From assembly GCF_003311635.1 (NCBI RefSeq), contig NZ_QEXL01000003.1, positions 92,989 to 156,988 on the forward strand: a DNA stretch of 64,000 nt, read 5' to 3'. The notes under the pieces are model-generated. The model ran no database searches, was not told the DNA's origin, and saw only the letters and a list, made by a program, of their open reading frames with translations. The DNA comes from Novacetimonas cocois (GTDB lineage Bacteria; Pseudomonadota; Alphaproteobacteria; Acetobacterales; Acetobacteraceae). Below are positions 35,101-42,790 of the stretch, one piece after another (position 1 is the stretch's first letter; every line of letters begins with the position of its first letter). Both the position numbers and the translations under genes were made by a program.

Positions 35101-37775
35101 TTCAGGATCTTCAGGTATCGCTGGATGACCTGGTGCGTTCGACAACCAGGGCGGCGGCAGGCGGGGGATCGGTGCGCACATTGCGGGCGGACCTGATTTC
35201 CCCCGCCCTGCGCGACATGCTGGTCTCAACGGCCCGGGTGGTGCTTTCGGCGCGGCATTCCCTTGTGGAACAGCTGGATCAGGCGGAACGGCAGCCCCCC
35301 CGTGGTGCCGCGCCCATGGTGCCCGCATACCCGCCACCCGTGCGTGCCCCGGGGGCGCCGGTCATTCCCGAACTGGAGTTCTTCAACGGATTTGGTGGCT
35401 TTGCGGAGAACGGGCGTGAATATGTCGTGGTTCTGGCGCCCGGACGGATGCCGCCCGCGCCATGGATCAACGTGATCGCAAACGACGTCTTCGGCTTTCA
35501 GGTCTCGGCCGAGGGGCGTGGCTATACCTGGTCGCAGAACAGCCGGGAGCATCAGATCACGCCATGGTCGAACGATCCGGTCAGCGATTATTGCGGGGAA
35601 CATATCTATTTCCACGATCAGGCTACGCACGAACTGTGGTGTCCGACTGCCGCCACCCGCCGGGACGCGGGGGCCACCTATGTCGCGCGGCATGGCTGGG
35701 GCTATACCCGCCATGAACGGGTGGCGCACGGGATTGCCAGTTTGCTGCTGCAGTACGTGCCCGTGACCGATCCAATCAAGATTTCACGCATACAGCTGCA
35801 TAACCTTTCCACGCGCGCGCGGACCCTGTCCATCACCGCCTATGTAGAATGGGTGATGGGACGCGCACGGGGAAATACGGCACCGTTCATCACGACCCGG
35901 ATCGACCCGCAGACCGGGGCGCTGTTCGCGCGCAACCAGTGGGACGTGACATACGCCCCCCGTGTCGCCTTTGTGGACATCGGCGGATACAGCACGGCGT
36001 CATCGGGCGATCGCGCGTCCTTTGTCGGGCGCAATGGCACGCTGGACTCCCCGGCGGCATTGCGCGATCCCGCAGGGATCAATGGCCCGACCGGTGCGGG
36101 GATTGACCCGTGCGGGGTCGTCCAGACGGTCGTGACATTGCCGCCCGACGGGCGGGTGGAGATTGTCGTCCTGCTGGGCGAAGCGGAGGACGAGGACGCG
36201 GCCCGTCGCCTTGTCACGCATTATCGCGCCACCAGCCTTGATGTCGTCCTGCATGAGGTCACGACGCAGTGGGAAAGGCTGACCCATTCGATCCAGGTGC
36301 GGACCCCCGACCGCGCCATGGACATCATGCTCAATGGCTGGCTGCTGTACCAGACGCTCAGCAGCCGGGTGCGCGCACGGGCGGGATTTTACCAGGCCAG
36401 CGGCGCGTTCGGCTTTCGCGACCAGTTGCAGGACGGCATGGCGCTTGTCCCCGCATGTTCCGCGCGTGTGCGGGAGCATCTGTTGCGTGCGGCGTCGCGC
36501 CAGTTCGTCGAAGGCGATGTCCAGCACTGGTGGCTGCCGCAGACGGGGGCCGGGGTGCGGACCCATATTTCCGATGACTGCGCATGGCTTGCCTATACAG
36601 TGGCCCATTATGTGCGGGTCAGTGGGGATATGGCGGTGCTGGATGAACCGCTTGCCTTCCTTCAGGCCCCCCTTCTGCCGCAGAGCGAGCATGACCGTTT
36701 CAGCGTGCCTGAAATCTCGACGCAGGTCGGGTCCCTGTTCGAACATTGCGCCCGCGCGCTGGAGCATAGCCTGCGCGTGGGGGAACACGGGCTTCCGCTG
36801 ATGGGAACGGGTGACTGGAACGACGGCATGAACCGCGTGGGGGAAAAGGGGCGCGGCGAAAGCGTCTGGCTGGGGTGGTTCCTGCACACCACGCTGATGA
36901 CGTTCATCCCCCATGCACGCGCCCGCCACGAAAATGCGCGTGCCGATGCATGGCAGGCCCATGCGGATGCGCTGGCCCAGGCGCTGGAACAGACGTGGGA
37001 TGGGGACTGGTACCTGCGTGCCTATTTCGATGATGGCACGCCGCTGGGTTCGCATGCGAATGTGGAATGTCAGATCGACGCCATTTCACAGTCATGGGCC
37101 GTCCTGTCCAACGTGGCGGCGCCGCAACGCGCCACGCACGCCATGCAGTCCGTGCTGCAGCGTCTGACGGGAAAGCCGCCGGGCCTTGTCCTTGTTCTTG
37201 CCCCACCCTTTGACGTTACCGGTCCTGATCCGGGTTATATTCGGGGGTATCCGCCGGGCATCCGCGAAAATGGCGGCCAGTACACGCATGCCGCCCTGTG
37301 GACCGTCATGGCCGTGGCCCGGCTGGGGGATGGCAGCCGCGCGCATGCCCTGTTCCATGACCTCCTGCCCATCACACACGCCCTGTCGCTGCACGAAGCG
37401 GAGATTTATCGTCTGGAACCCTATGTCGTGGCGGCGGATATCTATTCCCGCCCCCCGCATGAACGCCGGGGAGGATGGTCGTGGTACACGGGATCGGCCG
37501 GATGGATGCAGCGCGTGGGATGCGAAACCCTGCTGGGGATACGGATCGAGGGCGAGGAACTGGTGATCGACCCATGCATCCCGACATCGTGGGAAGGGTA
37601 CGACGTCACGATCCTCTGGCGCACGGCGCGCTATGTGATCAGGGTCCATAATCCCGATCATGTCAGCCGGGGAATCCGTGAACTGGATGTGGATGGAAAG
37701 ATCCTGGGCGGTACCGATCGCGTGATGATGTCGGATGATGGCCGGACGCATGCCGTATCTGTCATGCTTGGATAA
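29181..37775 (+). CDS. ndvB: Cyclic beta-1,2-glucan synthase (NdvB/ChvB family)
   Basis: A giant 2864-residue inner-membrane enzyme, the usual size for NdvB/ChvB. The order is: cytosolic N-region (1-430); hydrophobic helices (about 440-520); GT84 transferase with TLDADTRLP, GERKRGKLHELNRLL-like WERKRGKLHEL, GSYAGKGIYDIDAFE, LSHDLFEG and RWTRGDWQ (about 590-840); more helices (about 850-1020); glucoamylase-like region (SWSGSMFEYLMP, about 1390); and a C-terminal GH94 phosphorylase-like half (GTGDWNDGMNRVG, GESVWLGWF, PPGIRENGGQYTHAA). It primes, elongates and cyclises beta-1,2-glucan from UDP-glucose for the periplasm. ATG 29181 is chosen for GGAG 6 nt upstream; the frame is open to 29112. Confidence 0.94.
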   Translation: MDVNPTLTPQPSSASGAWRGGADLLRRILRRDRHGGARGWQDDAFPLKSEIFGVERLEDHARSLAVAQKVAPLRPHRWPRQPLSRRLADNSAFLREADMEIARAITQGRPLTPAAQWLADNYALVDMQIRETALDIPAGYYARLPKLSNGPFVGLPRIFGVAWSFVAHTDSHLQPETLRRYLLAYQEVEVLTIGELWAVPITVRIVLIENLRRVVAAIMKNNASRHEADRLADHLAEARRNGRPSISDLLASVDPLVLTPAFTARLAHRLRGLDPERDAALVWLEQRVADRDSTIDAAVREDLQEQGAFNATIRNIITSLRLIAGYDWTKAFEQICLIDRVFAEYDSFTQADFASRDLYRKAIEELSQGCAHTEMEIARASVTLAHQAQGTSADDPRRGDPGYYLLMAGRAELERLLGFRPAAPMWMVRTFCGWGITGYSVAVTVLTVAFLALPLWLSLPRVADVPPGVLLVVFLAFIPTTDAAVACINRLALQAIRVTSLPGLELRAGIPVGLRTMVVIPVLLTTRATVAELIARLEVHYLATRDDSVHFALLSDWTDHDSAHAPDDDILLTLATEGIARLNQKYGPTAGGQRFVLLHRRRVWCGSERAWMGWERKRGKLHELNRLLRGSTDTTFLADPARVLPNDIRYVVTLDADTRLPLETVRRLVGKMAHPLNRPRFDHMTGRVDEGYAIMQPRVTPALPVGHKNTLFQRAFSSASGIDAYSAAVSDLYQDMFGEGSYAGKGIYDIDAFEAALAHRVPDSTMLSHDLFEGIFARAGLVSDIEVVEEAPTDYLVAAQRLHRWTRGDWQLLPWIFSGIRRPSDPRLRLSGISRWKMADNLRRTLCAPLLMVAFVVCWLLSLHDAFVWTFFLLSMMALPVFLPVLADFVPRREWITLRSYGSVLLADATDAAVVTCLNITFVAHQAYLMGDAIVRTLVRVFITRRYLLQWIPAAQVISASRAGVAGYYRRMLSAPLLSLGIIDVIAHLAPWSLFIAGPLTFLWGASPAVAMWASRLPVIYARSRPSRTDIRSLRMVARRTWRFFETFVTPADNMLPPDNFQEDPDPVLARRTSPTNIGLYLLCGVSARDFGWAGMNDTLDRLEATFATLEKMRRYRGHFYNWYDTSDLAPLEPVYVSTVDSGNMAGHLVTLASACRLWRERNVDTPAPTWREGVSDALNIAITDLTFRNGVRLSLSSSEKNLVRALSGLKNAVLSAPQKALAADLTLLLERARTIVKQAAGIRYTLPDDGVKPQADPLFWAQAALRSIESHLRDRTQVAGPSVAARLEVLEHRAVRMAQEMEFGFLCNESRKLLSIGFVVAEDAQDANCYDLLASEARLAVFFAIAKGDMPANDWFRLGRAITPVGNGAALVSWSGSMFEYLMPSLVMRAPIGSLLEQTNKLIVRCQISYGQARGIPWGISESAYNVRDLEYTYQYSNFGVPGLGLKRGLGQDMVVAPYATMLAAMIDPQKAVANLSVLDRTGAQGRYGFYESLDYTPDRVPDHHRVAIVRAYMAHHQGMSILAAADTVMNGIMRSRFHDDPAIAAAELLLQERAPRTGAVARALPSEEVISTPTGPKTASAGRYYSSPDTPEPMTHLLSNGRYTVMLTAAGSGYSRWQGQAVTRWREDPTLDNFGSYIYLRNTHTGQVWSAGHQPCGARADDYAVVFHEDRAEFARRDGALTTTMEVMVSAENDAEVRQVSLFNGGSDTVEVEITSYAELALLPQDADMAHPAFTKLFVQTEYLPESGALLATRRRRTPDEPEIWAAHLAVCATPVQVETDRTRFIGRGHDVRSPAAIMARQALSGQTGTVLDPVFSIRGTVVVRPGAMARITFWMLVASSRQALLDLIDTHRDQAAFERVRTLAWTQAQVQLRHLDIAPTEADLFQRLAGHILFAGPSLRASGASIIRGAGSQPVLWEQGISGDLPILLLRIKDNANTEIVRSLLLAHEYFRMKQLAVDLVILNEHPSSYLQDLQVSLDDLVRSTTRAAAGGGSVRTLRADLISPALRDMLVSTARVVLSARHSLVEQLDQAERQPPRGAAPMVPAYPPPVRAPGAPVIPELEFFNGFGGFAENGREYVVVLAPGRMPPAPWINVIANDVFGFQVSAEGRGYTWSQNSREHQITPWSNDPVSDYCGEHIYFHDQATHELWCPTAATRRDAGATYVARHGWGYTRHERVAHGIASLLLQYVPVTDPIKISRIQLHNLSTRARTLSITAYVEWVMGRARGNTAPFITTRIDPQTGALFARNQWDVTYAPRVAFVDIGGYSTASSGDRASFVGRNGTLDSPAALRDPAGINGPTGAGIDPCGVVQTVVTLPPDGRVEIVVLLGEAEDEDAARRLVTHYRATSLDVVLHEVTTQWERLTHSIQVRTPDRAMDIMLNGWLLYQTLSSRVRARAGFYQASGAFGFRDQLQDGMALVPACSARVREHLLRAASRQFVEGDVQHWWLPQTGAGVRTHISDDCAWLAYTVAHYVRVSGDMAVLDEPLAFLQAPLLPQSEHDRFSVPEISTQVGSLFEHCARALEHSLRVGEHGLPLMGTGDWNDGMNRVGEKGRGESVWLGWFLHTTLMTFIPHARARHENARADAWQAHADALAQALEQTWDGDWYLRAYFDDGTPLGSHANVECQIDAISQSWAVLSNVAAPQRATHAMQSVLQRLTGKPPGLVLVLAPPFDVTGPDPGYIRGYPPGIRENGGQYTHAALWTVMAVARLGDGSRAHALFHDLLPITHALSLHEAEIYRLEPYVVAADIYSRPPHERRGGWSWYTGSAGWMQRVGCETLLGIRIEGEELVIDPCIPTSWEGYDVTILWRTARYVIRVHNPDHVSRGIRELDVDGKILGGTDRVMMSDDGRTHAVSVMLG

Positions 37776-38070
37776 ATACAGGACAATACGGACATATTTT
37801 GAAAAATAATAATCTGTATATGTATAATTCTTGGAAGATGTTTATCCGGAATGAATCTGTATTCAGGTTTTTACAATATTAATCGTCCATATTAAAATAA
37901 AACATACACATAAATAAGAAATAATTCATATTTGAATGTCATATATTCACGATGTATTGACGTTGAAAATATATCCTGATGATCTAAATCTATAACCAGA
38001 ATGCAAAAAACAAAATGTAAAATAAGATATATTCATATTTTTATGACATAACGAATACATGAGAAGAGCG
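37776..38070. other. Strongly AT-rich intergenic region
   Basis: About 295 bp, sharply richer in A and T than anything else nearby, lies between the glucan synthase stop and the aquaporin start. It contains many TATA-like stretches, a possible promoter at 37957-37985, and no open frame of note. Such a tract can bind nucleoid proteins or mark an old insertion boundary; I see no repeats that prove this. Confidence 0.6.
37957..37985 (+). promoter_or_regulatory. Candidate sigma-70-like promoter of the aquaporin gene
   Basis: TTGACG at 37957-37962 is followed after 17 bp by TGATCT (37980-37985), about 85 bp before the aquaporin ATG. The -35 is good and the -10 only fair. In so AT-rich a region chance matches are common, hence low confidence. 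Confidence 0.3.
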
Positions 38071-39135
38071 ATGTCAGAACATCAGGACGATACGGAAAAG
38101 CATGGCGGGCATCGGCATTTTCATATGCCTCATATGCATTTACCTCATTTCCATCTTCCTCATGTGCGATTGCCGCATATTCACTGGCCGCATTTCCATA
38201 TTCACTTCCATGACCGCCCCCTGTCGGGGGAACCGCATCCCGAACGCCCGTTTCACTGGCGGCTTTACTGGTGCGAGGCCCTTGCGACGGCCGTCCTCAT
38301 GATCGTGGGGCTTGTATGTGTCATACTGCTGACTGCGCCCGACACGTTCCTTGGCCGCATGCTTGCCCCCTATCCCAATATCCAGACGGCGCTGTGTGGC
38401 CTGTGTTTCGGCATGGCCGGCACCGCAGCGGCGATGACGCCGTTTGGCAAGATCAGCGGGGCGCACCTTAATCCCTCCGTCACGCTTGCCTTCATGCTGT
38501 CGAAGAAAATTGTCTGGATCGACGCCCTGGGATATGCCATCGCGCAGGTTATCGGCGCCCTGTTCGGGACCGCCGCCGTGTATGGCATGGGCATGGTTTT
38601 TGCCTCATGGCGTAACCTGTCGGCCGAAGTGCACTATGGCGCGACCATTCCCTATACCAAGATTTCAGTCTGGTATGCGCTGGGGTCCGAGGCACTGGTG
38701 ACCGGACTGTTGATCATAACCCTCTACTGGCTTGCGGCCCATCCCCGATACAAGGCCGTGACGCCGTGGATTGGCGGGATCTTCTTTCTGGTCATGAATC
38801 CGATTACCGCATGGCTGTCAGGCAACAGCGTCAATTTTGCCCGCAGCCTTGCCCCCGCCCTGTTCGCAGGGGAATGGACCAACCTGTGGATCTACCTGAT
38901 CGGACCTTTCGCCGGTTCGTCGCTGGCGGTTCTGGCGATCCAGTTCGATCTTTTTGGCAAGATCCACCTTCTGGAGGCGCGGCTGGTGAATTTCGGCCAT
39001 CATGGCCGTGTGCCGCATCTGGATGATCCGCATTTCAAGCATGCCGCGCCGGAGCATTACGATGCCTATCGCGCGCATCTGGAGGAACTGGCGAAGCTGA
39101 AGGCGCAAAAGAACGCCGCTCAGCAGGATACGTGA
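38071..39135 (+). CDS. Aquaporin/MIP channel with His-rich N-terminal repeat
   Basis: A 354-residue MIP-family channel. Residues about 14-48 form an unusual histidine repeat of the type H-x-P-H-x (MPHMH, LPHFH, LPHVR, LPHIH, WPHFH), with about fourteen His. The membrane domain follows with roughly six helices. The two pore half-helix motifs are GAHLNPSV (NPS at about 134-136) and SVNFARSLAP (NFA at about 255-257) instead of canonical NPA and NPA. The C-terminal tail is hydrophilic and also His-containing. It should conduct water or small solutes across the inner membrane; the His arm suggests metal or pH gating. ATG 38071 is preferred (GAGAA upstream) over 38059. Confidence 0.88.
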   Translation: MSEHQDDTEKHGGHRHFHMPHMHLPHFHLPHVRLPHIHWPHFHIHFHDRPLSGEPHPERPFHWRLYWCEALATAVLMIVGLVCVILLTAPDTFLGRMLAPYPNIQTALCGLCFGMAGTAAAMTPFGKISGAHLNPSVTLAFMLSKKIVWIDALGYAIAQVIGALFGTAAVYGMGMVFASWRNLSAEVHYGATIPYTKISVWYALGSEALVTGLLIITLYWLAAHPRYKAVTPWIGGIFFLVMNPITAWLSGNSVNFARSLAPALFAGEWTNLWIYLIGPFAGSSLAVLAIQFDLFGKIHLLEARLVNFGHHGRVPHLDDPHFKHAAPEHYDAYRAHLEELAKLKAQKNAAQQDT

Positions 39136-39240
39136 AGCAGACCCGTGACATGACGCCGTTCAGGGGGGCGCCATAGCTTCGCGAGGTTGCCAGTTCGTCC
39201 GCGTCCTTCCGCGCAGATTTACCCCCACGGATGAATGAAC

Positions 39241-39266
39241 GGGACAGGCATGGCATTGTCTGTCCC
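39241..39266. terminator. Weak hairpin between convergent aquaporin and OprB genes
   Basis: GGGACAG and CTGTCCC form a 7-bp stem around a 12-nt loop in the 245-bp convergent gap. There is no T-run, so a termination role is only suggested by position. The rest of the gap shows no gene. Confidence 0.3.
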
Positions 39267-39380
39267 CTTGACCGGAAGCAACATGCCACGGCCTGCGCTG
39301 CGGGCTGTCAGCGTGAAGCACGTCATGTGCAGATGCGGGCGCTCCCTCTGTTCCGAGGCGTCTGGCCTTTCCGGAATTGG

Positions 39381-40847
39381 TCACAAAATCTGTATCTGTG
39401 ACTTGAAACCTATGAACTCCACGTTCTTGAGGTTTCTTTGTGCATTTGGATGGAAATAGATCTGGAAGTCCGGCGCCAGCACCACGCCGCGCATGACATG
39501 GATCTGATAGTCCGTTTCAAAGATGGTCGCGTGGCCCTGCACCCCTGTCGCATGGTTTGGCGCCGTTTTTTCCGGCACCATGTTGAGGTCCAGCATATCC
39601 GTAGCCGAAACACCCGGAGCAATTTTTACATAGGTCATGACGACGCCCAGGGAATCATAGGGCCTGCTTCTGAGAAAGCCGCGATCAACGAATGCCACAT
39701 ATGTTTCGTAATTACGCAGCGATGTGCGCGGATCGTTATAGATCACGCCCGCCATCGTGGTCAGGCCCCCTTCGGCGTTGGAATAGGAATGATGGAGGAG
39801 TTTCTGGTCAATTTCAAACCATGTGCTCCATGTCTGCTGGTGGTTGCGGGCGGTTTTTCCTGAAATGGCATAAGGCTGCCCTGCATCATCATAGTAATTG
39901 TCCGGATTGGGGGCGGAAATCAGCTGTGCGCCAATCTTGTAATGTCCTGGCAATTTATGCTGACGGCCAAACAGGGGTTCCCATCCGAATTCAACCGGAG
40001 CAAGCTGCCCCACGATATTGGATGAATTGAAATGAAATCCCGTCCGATGCTGACTGTTGGCGTAAATCCCGCGTTCGGCGAAATAGACGCCCGCCTGTAT
40101 GTAGATATAGCGGGACGGACGCCCACGAACGCGAAAACCCCACTCCCCCGCCGGATAGGACGTAATGTACTGATTATCGATGGCTGCCTTGGGCCGTCCG
40201 CAGAAACTGTTGTTCTGGAAGTTGCAGAAAAGCGAACTGGCGCTGAACTCGCTCATTTCCGTCAACCGGCCACCGGCAATGCTGACGCGACCGCCCAGCA
40301 GATTTTCTTCTCCATACGCCGTCACCAGATGGACGACGACATTTCCACCGCCCCCGTATATTTCCGATGAATGCGCCAGCCAGTCACCCATCATCCGGTT
40401 GGCGGTCGTGCCATATCTGCTGGTAAACAGCGCATGGGTGGCAAATCCTTTCAGCCCGATGATTTTTTCCCAGTTGATATGCAGGGCGGTATTGACCTGT
40501 CCTGCATTACTTGATCCCTGCCTGTAATTCGGATGACCGGGTGTCGGGGCGGAAACGGCATCCGTGTATTCATTGGTATTATCCATTGTCAGGGCAATGC
40601 CGCGTGCGCGCAGCCATGACGTCATGCCGAATGGATCTGAAAACATTGCTTCCGGTCGTGAAAATGCCGGAACGACAGGCGAATTCGACGGATGAGCCAT
40701 AAGAGGCGTCGCCACGCGCAGCTTGGTATCGCTGTTTGAATTGTCCTGAAAAGTCTGCGCCGTCGCCTGACCACATACCATCATGCCTGCGACGGCAATG
40801 ATCCGGACTGCTGTTCTGGAAACCAGTTTTTGACGATAGAATGCCAT
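39381..40847 (-). CDS. oprB: Carbohydrate-selective porin, OprB family
   Basis: A 488-residue outer-membrane porin of the OprB family. A signal peptide lies in the first 31 residues (hydrophobic AVRIIAVAGMMVCG, cleavage after QATAQ). The mature protein shows DPFGMTSWLRARGIALTMD, NTALHINWEKIIGLKGFATHALF, LTEMSEFSASSLFCNFQNNSFCG and GEWGFRVRGRP, all common in OprB of acetic acid bacteria, and ends in alternating beta-strands. It admits glucose and other sugars into the periplasm for the PQQ and flavin dehydrogenases. The ATG at 40847 gives a normal signal peptide; open frame extends to ATG 40871 and 40895 without strong ribosome sites. Confidence 0.88.
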   Translation of the reverse strand: MAFYRQKLVSRTAVRIIAVAGMMVCGQATAQTFQDNSNSDTKLRVATPLMAHPSNSPVVPAFSRPEAMFSDPFGMTSWLRARGIALTMDNTNEYTDAVSAPTPGHPNYRQGSSNAGQVNTALHINWEKIIGLKGFATHALFTSRYGTTANRMMGDWLAHSSEIYGGGGNVVVHLVTAYGEENLLGGRVSIAGGRLTEMSEFSASSLFCNFQNNSFCGRPKAAIDNQYITSYPAGEWGFRVRGRPSRYIYIQAGVYFAERGIYANSQHRTGFHFNSSNIVGQLAPVEFGWEPLFGRQHKLPGHYKIGAQLISAPNPDNYYDDAGQPYAISGKTARNHQQTWSTWFEIDQKLLHHSYSNAEGGLTTMAGVIYNDPRTSLRNYETYVAFVDRGFLRSRPYDSLGVVMTYVKIAPGVSATDMLDLNMVPEKTAPNHATGVQGHATIFETDYQIHVMRGVVLAPDFQIYFHPNAQRNLKNVEFIGFKSQIQIL

Positions 40848-40964
40848 AACCACTGTAAGGAGCGTACGCATCCATTCTGATCCGGTTGAATCCATTTATG
40901 GTATTGAAAATAAATCTTCCAATACTGAAAAATTATTTTGGAATTTAGGGTGATGTCGGGAATG

Positions 40965-40991
40965 AGGCAGTCGCTTTCGGTGCGACTGCCT
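40965..40991 (-). terminator. Stable hairpin downstream of the catabolic operon (1)
   Basis: AGGCAGTCGC, a 7-nt loop, and its exact complement GCGACTGCCT form a perfect 10-bp stem. With the hairpin at 41009-41029 it forms a tandem pair between the hydroxyacid dehydrogenase stop and oprB upstream region. No T-run follows, so it may act as an RNA-processing or protecting structure as well as a terminator. Confidence 0.5.
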
Positions 40992-41008
40992 GTGACAACA
41001 TATGGTGA

Positions 41009-41029
41009 ATACGCCCGCGCCGGGCGTAT
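41009..41029 (-). terminator. Stable hairpin downstream of the catabolic operon (2)
   Basis: ATACGCCCG, loop CGC, CGGGCGTAT form a perfect 9-bp GC-rich stem 20 bp past the stop codon of the hydroxyacid dehydrogenase gene. This is the first of two hairpins met by transcripts leaving that operon. Confidence 0.55.
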
Positions 41030-41049
41030 CCTGCACGCAGTACGTCTGC

Positions 41050-41979
41050 TCAGATCACGGCGGTCGGCAGGGGCTGGTCCGCAAAATGGGCGGCGAGGTT
41101 CTTTACAACCAGTTGGCCCATTGCCAGTCGTGTTTCCACCGTTGCGCTGGCACGATGGGGCTGCAATACCGTGCGGGCCGAATGGCGCAGTGCCGCAGGC
41201 ACTTCGGGTTCATGTTCGAAAACATCAAGCGCCGCGCCACCCAGCTTTCCTGCCTCCAGCACCTGCGCCAGGGCCTGTTCATCCACGACCGAACCACGGG
41301 CAACATTGACCAGAAAGCCTTCTGGCCCTACCGCTTCCATGACTTCGCGGTTGACAAGGTGTCGCGAACCCGCGCCACCCGATGCAGCAACCACCAGAAC
41401 CTCGCTCTCTTGCGCCAGGGTTTTCAGGTCCGGCACAAACGTATGATCCTTCAGGCCGAAATCCCGCAAATCAGTATAGGAAACAGGCATTGCAAAAGCC
41501 TGGGCACGATGGGCGATCGCCCGGCCGACCTGCCCCATGCCGATAATCCCCAGCTTCCTGCCCGTCACCTTGCGTCCCAGCGGCGGGACGGATTTTTGGC
41601 CCCATTCCCCGTCACGCACGTACCGATCCCCTGCGGGCAGGCCCCGCAACAGCGACAGGATCAGCCCGATTGCCATATCCGCGACGTCATCGGTCAGGAC
41701 ACCCGGTGTGGTGGTGACGCGGATATTGCGTTCTTTGGCCTGCGTCAGGTTTACGGCATCCGTGCCAATTCCGTTTATGGCAATGATTTCAAGGGCGGGC
41801 AGGCTGTCCATGACGGCCTGTGGCACGCCGGTGGCACCGCCCGTCGCAATGCCGCGTATGTTGCCCGCGATGTCCTTCAGTTGCGTAATCGAAGTAAAGC
41901 GATGCACGGTATAGGCCGCGTCAAGCTGTCTTTCGATCTCGGGCATCATCGGTTCAATCAGCAGAATTTCTGGTTTCAT
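41050..41979 (-). CDS. D-isomer-specific 2-hydroxyacid dehydrogenase (hydroxypyruvate/glyoxylate reductase-like)
   Basis: A 309-residue NAD(P)-dependent dehydrogenase. Seen: GIGTDAVNL, TPGVLTDDVADMAIGL, the Rossmann loop LGIIGMGQVGRAIA (about residues 143-156), VNVARGSVVDEQALAQVL with the substrate Arg, GAALDVFEHEP, and the catalytic His in QPHRASAT (usually PHxGSAT/GGxT). It interconverts a 2-keto acid and a D-2-hydroxy acid such as glyoxylate/glycolate or hydroxypyruvate/glycerate. It is the last gene of a four-gene minus-strand operon that also has an FAH-type hydratase, a transporter and a Gfo/Idh oxidoreductase, suggesting oxidation of an imported sugar acid. Confidence 0.88.
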   Translation of the reverse strand: MKPEILLIEPMMPEIERQLDAAYTVHRFTSITQLKDIAGNIRGIATGGATGVPQAVMDSLPALEIIAINGIGTDAVNLTQAKERNIRVTTTPGVLTDDVADMAIGLILSLLRGLPAGDRYVRDGEWGQKSVPPLGRKVTGRKLGIIGMGQVGRAIAHRAQAFAMPVSYTDLRDFGLKDHTFVPDLKTLAQESEVLVVAASGGAGSRHLVNREVMEAVGPEGFLVNVARGSVVDEQALAQVLEAGKLGGAALDVFEHEPEVPAALRHSARTVLQPHRASATVETRLAMGQLVVKNLAAHFADQPLPTAVI

Positions 41980-41996
41980 AATTTCAGGTTTCCAGT

Positions 41997-42773
41997 TCAG
42001 GAAAGATGGGCATGCACGCTGCCAATACCGGGAAAGTCGGCCTCGATTTCGGTATCATGCCCGACAAAAATGGTTCCGGTCGTTGAACCAGTCGTGACAA
42101 CGCTGCCGGCGGAGATGCCGATTTTCCGACGCGAGGCATGATTGGCCAGCCACACCAGCAGCCGCAGGGGATCGCCTGCGGAATTGCCACCGGCATGGTC
42201 GGCCACGGTCCGGTTATTGATGGCCAAAACCACCCGTTGCGTCACCGGCGTGAATTTGCGCCATTGCGTCACCCCCTGCCCCACGATCAGGGCACCGTGG
42301 CTCTGCTGGTCCGCAGTGTGAAGAAGCTTGTGCTGCGAACCGGGTTTTTCAAAACGGGTATCCAGAATCTCGATGGCTGGATGGATCGTGCCGATGGCGT
42401 CAAGTACCTCGTCACGGGTCCATTCCCCGGCGCGCGGCGGCAAGGCGCGGTCAAACCGATAGACGATTTCGGCTTCCACGCCCCGATGGCGGCAAAGGTC
42501 GGCCGGGATGACGGCGCCGTCGTTGAACAGGGTGGCAGCATGGATGGGCGCGCAGAATGGTTCTGAATCAGGGGTTTCCGATCCGACTTTCCATCCCGCA
42601 ACCGGCCCGAGATGACGCCCCACCTCATCCTGTATGGCATAGGCTTCCTCGATGGAGCGCGGGATCAGGCTGTCAGGGACGCAGGCGGGTGGTGTGGCCG
42701 TTCCATTGCGCACGGACTGCAGCAGGTGCGCGACATCAGACGACATAACGGTGTGCATGTACATATTTTCCAT
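41997..42773 (-). CDS. 2-keto-4-pentenoate hydratase / fumarylacetoacetase-family enzyme
   Basis: A 258-residue FAH-superfamily protein of the MhpD/2-oxopent-4-enoate hydratase branch. Seen: SIEEAYAIQDEV, VAGWKVGSETP, GVEAEIVYRFDRALPP with acidic metal ligands, AIEILDTRF, NSAGDPLRLLVWLANH, and ISAGSVVTTGSTTGTIFVGHDTEIEADFPGIGSV. It hydrates or decarboxylates small 2-keto acids. It lies 17 bp after the MHS transporter and 17 bp before the hydroxyacid dehydrogenase. Several in-frame ATGs occur near the start (42773, 42764, 42758, 42746) and none has a clear Shine-Dalgarno. Substrate unknown. Confidence 0.85.
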   Translation of the reverse strand: MENMYMHTVMSSDVAHLLQSVRNGTATPPACVPDSLIPRSIEEAYAIQDEVGRHLGPVAGWKVGSETPDSEPFCAPIHAATLFNDGAVIPADLCRHRGVEAEIVYRFDRALPPRAGEWTRDEVLDAIGTIHPAIEILDTRFEKPGSQHKLLHTADQQSHGALIVGQGVTQWRKFTPVTQRVVLAINNRTVADHAGGNSAGDPLRLLVWLANHASRRKIGISAGSVVTTGSTTGTIFVGHDTEIEADFPGIGSVHAHLS

Positions 42774-42790
42774 AATGAAATAAAAATGAA

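Noticed and set aside
38071-38215. 15-bp nucleotide repeat in the aquaporin gene as a CRISPR-like or satellite array
   Set aside because: The units vary at the DNA level and are explained by the coding H-x-P-H-x repeat; spacers and conserved repeat ends are absent.
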